Source: an uncultured Saprospirales bacterium (GTDB lineage Bacteria > Bacteroidota > Bacteroidia > Chitinophagales > JADIYW01). From it: a stretch of DNA of 43,431 nucleotides. The DNA lies in assembly GCA_938008535.1 (NCBI GenBank), contig CALLKF010000146.1, positions 1 through 43,431 on the forward strand, given 5' to 3'. Under the pieces are notes generated by a model, which saw only the letters and a program-made list of their open reading frames with translations, was not told where the DNA came from and did no database searches. Both the position numbers and the translations under genes were made by a program. Below, one piece after another: positions 37,944 through 43,431 of the stretch (the first letter of the stretch is position 1; the number at the start of each line of letters is the position of its first letter).

Positions 37944-37946
37944 TTT

Positions 37947-38504
37947 TTACCTTACTTTAGTAAATACATTAAAGAAACCATTACTTGCATTTTCTTGTGT
38001 TATAAGTGTATCGTTTCGTAATGCATAGATAATTTTCCAAATATTAACACCATTTGTGTAATAATTATATGCATAAGTAGAGTCTATTGGTGTAATTGCT
38101 TGTTTATTCCAGTACACTCTTTTTATGATAAAATCTGTACTGATATCACTATAGAATTTAATAATGTCCTGGTTACTTGTTGTATTATAAAGAAATTCAA
38201 CAAACGAATGTTCCGGATAAAATCGTTCTGAAACAGAACCTCCAAATATAAACCGTAATTGCCATTTTCCATTTATATAATAACGTATAGAATCTAATGG
38301 TTTATTTTTGAGTAGATGGTTTGTATCATTCATCATGTTAAAGATATGGGACAGCGTGTCCAGTAATTTAATACGCTCAGAATCGACCTTAGGTATAGTG
38401 TCAATTGGTGGTTTTATTGGGTCTGGGTCAGTACCTTTTTTCTTACAAGAATAAGGTGCAATAAATATGGCTATTAAAAGTAAGCTGGAAAATATTTTTT
38501 TCAT
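37947..38504 (-). CDS. lipoprotein, unknown function
   Basis: 185 residues. A lipoprotein signal peptide ends APYSC at Cys20, followed by KKKGTDPDPIKPP, a typical flexible linker. The mature part is beta-rich and begins with a helix (RIKLLDTLSHIFNMM). No motif I recognise. It lies exactly between the 497-residue gene and the stranded tail of another copy of that gene, on the opposite strand. It could therefore have been brought in by the rearrangement that broke the third copy. Confidence 0.8.
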   Translation of the reverse strand: MKKIFSSLLLIAIFIAPYSCKKKGTDPDPIKPPIDTIPKVDSERIKLLDTLSHIFNMMNDTNHLLKNKPLDSIRYYINGKWQLRFIFGGSVSERFYPEHSFVEFLYNTTSNQDIIKFYSDISTDFIIKRVYWNKQAITPIDSTYAYNYYTNGVNIWKIIYALRNDTLITQENASNGFFNVFTKVR

Positions 38505-38578
38505 TTTGCAAGTGTTATGCCTTTTATAATAATATAAATATAGAATTTTTTATTTTCAGTAGTGTTTAATAATTTATT

Positions 38579-38665
38579 AAACTCAATACCTACATCATTG
38601 CCGATTGGGAAATTATGCCTTACGATGTACTTTGGGACATTTTCGTGGATCTGGCGAAGAAATAA
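38579..38665 (+). pseudogene. stranded C-terminal fragment of the 497-residue protein family
   Basis: The frame encodes LNTYIIADWEIMPYDVLWDI and the following FVDLAKK, then TAA, the exact end of the 497-residue protein. Nothing upstream in frame resembles the family. At the DNA level it is closer to the paralogue at the right edge (one difference over the shared 60 bases) than to the adjacent full copy. Confidence 0.9.
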
Positions 38666-38682
38666 ATTGTCTCACATATTGT

Positions 38683-38709
38683 GTCATGGCGAGGCACGAA
38701 GCTATCCCA
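38683..38709. repeat. dispersed GCGAGGCACGAAGC-type repeat
   Basis: A GC-richer island in AT-rich DNA carrying GGCGAGGCACGAAGC. I recall such sequences as common dispersed elements in environmental bacterial genomes; this is memory, not a search. Confidence 0.4.
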
Positions 38710-38724
38710 CTCCAAACCCAAACA

Positions 38725-38896
38725 TACCCACCTGTTGAAGTGGGTAGCTACTGAAAACTTTCCAAAATACCCACTTATACAAGTGGTCGAATTTTAACAA
38801 TTTACCAATTTAAACACTTGTACAAGTAGGTTTTTAGCTAGTTCGCATAAAAATACCCACTTGTGTAAGTGGGTATAGGTACTTAAAACTAGAACT
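38725..38896. repeat. four 22-nt palindromes at exact 43-bp spacing
   Basis: Units start at 38725, 38768, 38811 and 38854. Each begins with an imperfect 22-nt palindrome of the type TACCCACTTGTNNAAGTGGGTA, followed by about 21 bases that are unrelated between units. The first and fourth are the best palindromes. Confidence 0.8.
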
Positions 38897-38907
38897 GTGT
38901 TTAGGTA

Positions 38908-39405
38908 TTAGGTAGGTGTGTTGGTAGTTGAAGTAGTAGAACCTGTTCCGCCTTGTCCGCTGAAGCGTGCTTTTAACAATTCATAAACCGTATCGGCACC
39001 TTGAATACCAGCTTTTGCAGCTGCTTCAAAATTTCGATAAGCAGCCAACGCAGTAACATACGCTTCAGAACCAGCCAGCATTTGTGTATCGTCTATTTTT
39101 TCCGCTAATTTGTTAATTTCCACTAACAAAGGATCTAATTGCTGGAACAACGTAAGGTCTTTTTTTAATTCAGCCACATTAAAATACGCTGGTAAAAAAG
39201 AAGGATTGTTATCCATTGCCGTGATGGCATCTTCCACAAAAATTTTGTTATTGACATCTACTTTAGGAATGGTTTTACGTTCGTCCTGTGTTAAACCCAA
39301 TAACATAGGTAAGTTTGTTTGAATAGTGGCAATAGCTGCCTTTACTGCGTCGATTTGTGTTTGTGTTAATACAATCGACAATTTGTTATCTGTGATGTTA
39401 CTCAT
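38908..39405 (-). CDS. conserved hypothetical helical protein
   Basis: 165 residues, soluble and helical, with no signal peptide. The pattern LTxTQIDAVKAAIATIQTNLPMLLGLTQDERKTIPKVD, then NPSFLPAYFNVAELKKDL, then DTQMLAGSEAYVTALAAYRNF recalls an uncharacterised small protein seen widely in Bacteroidota. No function is known to me. The C-terminal tail (STTSTTNTPT) is low-complexity. It stands alone, with no operon partner evident. Confidence 0.8.
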   Translation of the reverse strand: MSNITDNKLSIVLTQTQIDAVKAAIATIQTNLPMLLGLTQDERKTIPKVDVNNKIFVEDAITAMDNNPSFLPAYFNVAELKKDLTLFQQLDPLLVEINKLAEKIDDTQMLAGSEAYVTALAAYRNFEAAAKAGIQGADTVYELLKARFSGQGGTGSTTSTTNTPT

Positions 39406-39426
39406 GATTTTGTTTTTTTAATTGTT

Positions 39427-39969
39427 TCAATTTGTGCATCCAATTACATTTCCTTTCGTATAATAAATACATGAATCAGCTGTAATGAAAATTCCATAAT
39501 AAATAAAATCTCTTACAACTAAAGCATTTATTCTGCTTTTCCATGTCGTATAATTATAAAAACCACTTGTTTGTATTTCTTCACCATTCTTCTTTACAAT
39601 AATTTCAATAGAATTTTGAAATACGAGATTTGTACTCAAATTAAAATGTAACCAACAATCTGTTTTCATTGGATTTGGATATACAACTAAATTAAATGTT
39701 GATGGTGCAGGACAAGAAGTCTTAAAATGAGAAAAGCTGAAATTCGGATCAGATAGTCTCTGATATCTAGTTTCATAAAAATTAAAAACAGATTTATCAA
39801 AATCATCTGCATCTGAAAACGAATGAATTGTCCAATTGGAAGGATTAATATTACCGATGATATTTCCAGAAGTATCTGTTTCAGTTATTTCATCTAAATT
39901 AAATTGCTGTTTTTCTTTTTTACAAGAAATACTTGAAAGGATGATTAGAATTGCAAATAGTTTTTTCAT
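39427..39969 (-). CDS. lipoprotein, unknown function
   Basis: 180 residues. Lipobox SSISC with Cys16, then KKEK and an acidic linker. The mature part is beta-rich, contains a VVYPNPMK segment like those of secreted Bacteroidota beta-sandwich proteins, and has four further cysteines, two of them near the C-terminus (ADSCIYYTKGNVIGC). It is the last of three consecutive minus-strand secreted-protein genes (41610, 41104, 39969), about 50 bases apart, probably one operon. Confidence 0.78.
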   Translation of the reverse strand: MKKLFAILIILSSISCKKEKQQFNLDEITETDTSGNIIGNINPSNWTIHSFSDADDFDKSVFNFYETRYQRLSDPNFSFSHFKTSCPAPSTFNLVVYPNPMKTDCWLHFNLSTNLVFQNSIEIIVKKNGEEIQTSGFYNYTTWKSRINALVVRDFIYYGIFITADSCIYYTKGNVIGCTN

Positions 39970-40021
39970 TTTTTCATTATTGCTAATTATTTAAATATTG
40001 AAAGTATTATTATGATTAAAG

Positions 40022-41104
40022 TTATTTTAATATACTGTCGTTTAATGCATTTGTGTCAAACTTTTTAAAATCATTTTTTATTATTACTCCATTTTTATCA
40101 ATTAGAATTCCTGTAGGCATACTTTTTATATTAAATTGCATTTTTATAGGACTCAACATGCCTTTAAAATCACATGAATTCATCCATTTTATTTTATCTT
40201 TTTTGATGGAAGCTAACCAGTTTGATTTTTCATTGTCGTCAGATATACTTACAAAATTTATTTTATCCTTTAGTTTCTTATAATGTTTTACCATTGATTT
40301 ATGATTAATTCGACTACTTTGACATCCAGAGCTCCAAAAATCTAAATATGTATACCTGTTATTTAAACATTCAGATAAACTTTTTATTGTGTTGTTCGAA
40401 AATTTTAAAAGAATATTATTTACAGTATCGCCAATATTGAAAGTTTTATTAATTTGAAATGCTTCTTTACACAGATTGTATGTTGTATACTGTTTATAAT
40501 CAGTAGGCAAGCTATTGAAAAGTATTTTTAATTTCTGTTTGTCAAAATCATTCGCACCTAAATGAAATCGAATAAAATCTATAGCCAAATATGAATCAGG
40601 ATTATTTATCAAGTATTTGTATTGTTCTTTTGCTGCAATATTTTCAAAAGAATCAATTTGTGAAAGGAATAATTCTCGTTCTTTCTCGGTAGTATTTGTA
40701 TTTCGCATTTCCTTGAAAAGTGGATCTTCAAATATTCTGACACTATCCAGTATCCGTTTAAAATATTTATATGAGTCGTTAAGCTTAGAATTTTTGAATA
40801 TAATTTCCTTACTTGTTGCGTCTATTTCCATTTCATAATTGCCATCATGCATCCAAAAAAAACGTGTAGTACTTTGGTCATCATTTAGTGTCAGACTTAC
40901 TTTTTCTGGTTCAACAATTTTAATTACAATAGTCCCTTCATTTTTTTTAGAATTGTCATCATAAATTGTTTTTCCATTGTCATTTACAAAAATAGAACTT
41001 AGAGTTTGAGCATTAATTACTTTATAATGAATTACAGCTATTTTATTTTGAGCACAAACACAGTTAAAAATAAAAACTGCTAATACAATTAATACATTTT
41101 TCAT
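40022..41104 (-). CDS. TlpA/thioredoxin-fold periplasmic protein with a single active-site cysteine
   Basis: 360 residues with a signal peptide (MKNVLIVLAVFIFNCVCAQ). The N-terminal half is a beta domain and a helical stretch, as in Bacteroidota TlpA-like proteins. The C-terminal part (about 225-360) is thioredoxin-like: IGDTVNNILLKF, then YLDFWSSGCQSSR, then the cis-Pro motif SMPTGILID (Pro330). The redox motif reads C261-Q-S-S instead of C-x-x-C, so the resolving cysteine is missing. It may use a monothiol mechanism or have lost redox activity. It is flanked by lipoprotein genes on the same strand. Confidence 0.85.
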   Translation of the reverse strand: MKNVLIVLAVFIFNCVCAQNKIAVIHYKVINAQTLSSIFVNDNGKTIYDDNSKKNEGTIVIKIVEPEKVSLTLNDDQSTTRFFWMHDGNYEMEIDATSKEIIFKNSKLNDSYKYFKRILDSVRIFEDPLFKEMRNTNTTEKERELFLSQIDSFENIAAKEQYKYLINNPDSYLAIDFIRFHLGANDFDKQKLKILFNSLPTDYKQYTTYNLCKEAFQINKTFNIGDTVNNILLKFSNNTIKSLSECLNNRYTYLDFWSSGCQSSRINHKSMVKHYKKLKDKINFVSISDDNEKSNWLASIKKDKIKWMNSCDFKGMLSPIKMQFNIKSMPTGILIDKNGVIIKNDFKKFDTNALNDSILK

Positions 41105-41160
41105 AAATTTAAATTAAATAATGCACGATGCTTAAACTTATAAGCATCGTGCATTTGTTA

Positions 41161-41610
41161 TTAATAAGTCACACAAGTGGCATCATAATGATTACTACAA
41201 TCATTACGTGATACTGGTGCCATGTCTTTCCATTCTTTTTTCTTGTACGGGTCAACAGAAGGGTTAGTTTGCTTTCCATTTATTAATATTTTACCTGTAG
41301 AATTAAAAATCGTTAAACTAGCACCAGTTACTTGTTCATAAAACGCTTGTCTTTCATTGACATTCAATCTGTCAAGTAACGAGGCGTGATTATTAAATCC
41401 TCTAAATTTGTCTTCGAATGTGACGACACTCGATTTTAGTAAATTAATTTCATCGTTTGAATACATTTTGGTACTTTTTAATGCAGTTACAACTTTTGCC
41501 TGAAAAGACTTAGTAACATCAAATGTGTTCGAGTTTACATTTACTTTTTTACATGCAATAAATGCGAAAGTTATTAATACAATAACTACAAAAATCTTTA
41601 AATTTTTCAT
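41161..41610 (-). CDS. lipoprotein, unknown function
   Basis: 149 residues. Lipobox FAFIAC with Cys20 followed by KK. The mature part is helical (about 30-100) with a short beta end (SLTIFNSTGKILING) and a tail with two cysteines (NDCSNHYDATC). No family recognised. It is first of three minus-strand secreted-protein genes that run into the thioredoxin-fold gene 57 bases downstream. The two tail cysteines could be substrates or partners of that protein, which is speculative. Confidence 0.75.
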   Translation of the reverse strand: MKNLKIFVVIVLITFAFIACKKVNVNSNTFDVTKSFQAKVVTALKSTKMYSNDEINLLKSSVVTFEDKFRGFNNHASLLDRLNVNERQAFYEQVTGASLTIFNSTGKILINGKQTNPSVDPYKKKEWKDMAPVSRNDCSNHYDATCVTY

Positions 41611-41655
41611 TTTTTACTATTTAAAATTAGCTTACTCTGTTTTAATTCTAAATAG

Positions 41656-41735
41656 TATATTTGTAATACAACAAAACCAAGGGTCTCCAATCCTGTTTTT
41701 GTATGCGCCACTGCGAAAGTAGTGGCGTTTGTATT
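41656..41735 (+). ncRNA. possible small RNA with its own promoter box and terminator
   Basis: TATATTTG at 41656-41663 matches the -7 consensus on the plus strand. About 45 bases on, the hairpin CGCCACT / AGTGGCG (41706-41727) is followed by TTTGTATTTTTAT. There is no ORF between, and no clear -33 box. Equally, this may be a chance pairing of elements. Confidence 0.25.
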
Positions 41736-41911
41736 TTTATACCTTATAAAATCAACGGCTTTTCAGCATCCGCCATTTGGTAATCAATAAATTGGTTGCG
41801 CAACCTTTTTAAACAAAACTATATGTGAAGATACATTATAGAAATAATAATAAATATCCAAAAATGTATAAAATACAACGTGGTAAAATACAAATTATTA
41901 TTCTTAATTAA

Positions 41912-41942
41912 TTGTTTATCAAGTTATAAGTGTATATATTTG
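41912..41942 (+). promoter_or_regulatory. promoter of the second 497-residue-family gene
   Basis: TTG at 41912-41914, 20 bases, then TATATTTG at 41935-41942, a full match to TANNTTTG. The ATG follows 18 bases later. Confidence 0.5.
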
Positions 41943-41960
41943 GTTTAAAGTATAACATTA

Positions 41961-43431
41961 ATGGAAACACTGATAGAATTAACCAAAATTGTAAACAGAA
42001 AACGGCTTTCTAAAATTGATGTGTTCGATAAAACCTTTTTAAACAAAGACAATACCAATTTATATTATCAACTATATAGTGGCATTGAAAATGGAAATAT
42101 AAAAAACGATGATGACGCAGGAAAGCTATTGTATGGTACCGATAAAAGCGATACACGGTTTAAAATGCTAAAGTCGCGTTATAAAAGTAAGCTGCTAAAA
42201 ACTATTTTGCTTTTTAATAATGATGAGCTTTTTAATAATGATGCAGGAAGAGTTTATTATGAATGTATTACTGACTTTCAAACTATTGAGACATTAATTA
42301 AAATTACAGGAACTTCAAATCTGGTAATAGAGTTAATAAATGAACGATATGCTATCTGTCAGAAATACAATTTTTTTGATATACTTATTAAATATTCATA
42401 CCATTTAACATACTATTATAGCTTAAAAGGGCAATTGAAAAAATACTACCAAGAACAAAATCGATTTAATGAATATTCAAGTATATATAGAAGCGAACTT
42501 TCTGCAAGACAGATTTATAATGAAATAATTATACAATTTACATCATCACAGCCAACTAATGAGAGCTTGCTAGGCAAGGTTAAATCATGTTTATATGATT
42601 TTTCTTTAATCTTAAATGAAATAAAAAATGATGAGATAATTTATTTATTTTATTATGCTTCAATATTATATGAAGAGAATGTTGGAAATTTAGATTCAAT
42701 TAATAATTTGTGTGATAAAATTGAAATATTATTGAAATCAAATAATATTATTTCAACAAACACAAGGTTGTTAACGGTTCATATTTATCGAATAAAAGCA
42801 TTTCTACATCTTAGAGAATATAAATCTGGATTATTGATTTTTAATAAAGACAACTCATTTTTTCCTTTAGAAAGCAGCTACAACTGGTTCGTTCTAAAAG
42901 AGTTCGAGTTTAAACTATACTTACAAGGCAACAAAATAATAGAAGCGTATGAGGTGTATGAATCGGTTTTAGCCAATAAATTTTACAAACGCCAGGTAGA
43001 AGAACTCACAGAAAAATGGAAAATCCATCATGCGTATTTGGTTTTTATGGATAGCTATTTAAATAATGGCGACTACAAATTCAGTTTAGCCAAATTCTTA
43101 AACGATGTGCCTGTCAATACGCGCGACAAAGGTGGTTACAATTTCGCCATCCGAATTGTGGAATTGCTATTCCAGTTTGCACGCGGCGAATACAATATCA
43201 TCTTCCAAAAAATGGATGGCTTGCGTGGCTATCGAACTCGCTACCTGAATGATAATACCTACAAACGTAACCACTTATTTTTAAGTTTACTATTAAAAGC
43301 CGAAAAGGAAGGTTTTGATGGCAAAGCGATGAAAAAAGCCGACTGGAAAGAAATTGATGAATTAAGAAAACTCAACACCTACATCATTGCCGATTGGGAA
43401 ATTATGCCTTACGATGTACTTTGGGACATTT
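41961..43431 (+). CDS. second copy of the 497-residue helical protein (3' end outside window)
   Basis: 490 codons are visible from ATG at 41961, cut at the right edge a few residues before the expected end. The N-terminus METLIELTKIVNRKRLSK and the QFTSSQP region (near residue 194) are recognisable. Residues between about 50 and 300 have many substitutions and small indels against the first copy. From ESSYNWFV onward (DNA 42870-43431) only two residues differ: Lys to Ile in GNKIIEAY and Ile to Val in DVPVNTR. No domain with known function was recognised. Confidence 0.85.
   Translation, partial: METLIELTKIVNRKRLSKIDVFDKTFLNKDNTNLYYQLYSGIENGNIKNDDDAGKLLYGTDKSDTRFKMLKSRYKSKLLKTILLFNNDELFNNDAGRVYYECITDFQTIETLIKITGTSNLVIELINERYAICQKYNFFDILIKYSYHLTYYYSLKGQLKKYYQEQNRFNEYSSIYRSELSARQIYNEIIIQFTSSQPTNESLLGKVKSCLYDFSLILNEIKNDEIIYLFYYASILYEENVGNLDSINNLCDKIEILLKSNNIISTNTRLLTVHIYRIKAFLHLREYKSGLLIFNKDNSFFPLESSYNWFVLKEFEFKLYLQGNKIIEAYEVYESVLANKFYKRQVEELTEKWKIHHAYLVFMDSYLNNGDYKFSLAKFLNDVPVNTRDKGGYNFAIRIVELLFQFARGEYNIIFQKMDGLRGYRTRYLNDNTYKRNHLFLSLLLKAEKEGFDGKAMKKADWKEIDELRKLNTYIIADWEIMPYDVLWDI

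Noticed and set aside
38725..38896. CRISPR array
   Set aside because: Units are 22 nt with 21-nt spacers, only four copies, palindromic over the whole length, and no cas gene in the window.

Overview
The window is AT-rich chromosomal DNA of a Bacteroidota bacterium, probably of the Chitinophagales/Saprospirales type (inferred, no marker tree possible). The signs are giant secreted proteins ending in the CHU_C / type B type IX secretion sorting domain, PKD and SBBP repeats, short lipoproteins with SCKK- or ACKK-like lipoboxes, and several promoters with the Bacteroidota -7 box TANNTTTG. No rRNA, tRNA, phage gene, transposase, integrase or Cas gene was seen.

Layout. (1) 1-8107, minus strand: a CUB-domain adhesin cut by the left edge and built of near-identical 153-bp repeats, a small secreted protein, and a 1676-residue SBBP/PKD/CHU_C protein with 13 diverged copies of the same 51-residue repeat. 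(2) 8108-13266: a repeat-rich accessory island with a 12-unit 21-bp array, a perfect 43-nt palindrome, a DUF695 gene followed by an attC-like site, a sigma factor with its membrane partner, an alpha/beta hydrolase, a DUF6799 protein, and a subclass B1 metallo-beta-lactamase between two imperfect direct repeats. (3) 13267-17907, minus: a 1546-residue multi-PKD CHU_C protein. (4) 17908-22328: a 1.35-kb non-coding stretch with two more 21-bp arrays, then three compact gene cassettes (Shedu-type nuclease, DUF2971, HEPN-like protein), each followed by an attC-like imperfect inverted repeat. (5) 22329-29599, minus: two tandem CHU_C paralogues, the upstream one split by a single-base slip in an A8 tract. 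(6) 29697-35757, plus: KirBac-type potassium channel, two paralogous cysteine-rich lipoproteins with matching terminators, peptide chain release factor 3 and a hotdog thioesterase. (7) 35758-43431: a 47-residue repeat peptide, a 497-residue helical protein and its paralogue at the right edge, a stranded C-terminal fragment of a third copy, four palindromes spaced exactly 43 bp, and minus-strand lipoproteins with a thioredoxin-fold protein lacking its second cysteine.

How it fits together. The backbone is a surface-protein locus whose products would leave through the type IX system. Into the gaps at the 3' ends of those surface genes, small accessory genes have been inserted as cassettes. The cassettes share an architecture: a GTTA boundary, 36-42 bases, a start codon, the ORF, 10-20 bases, a TAAC-like box, an imperfect stem, a 5-nt spacer and the next GTTA. 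This looks like an integron-style cassette array without a visible integrase and is the most interesting feature. Its cargo is defence-like in one cluster and includes a complete B1 beta-lactamase near the other.
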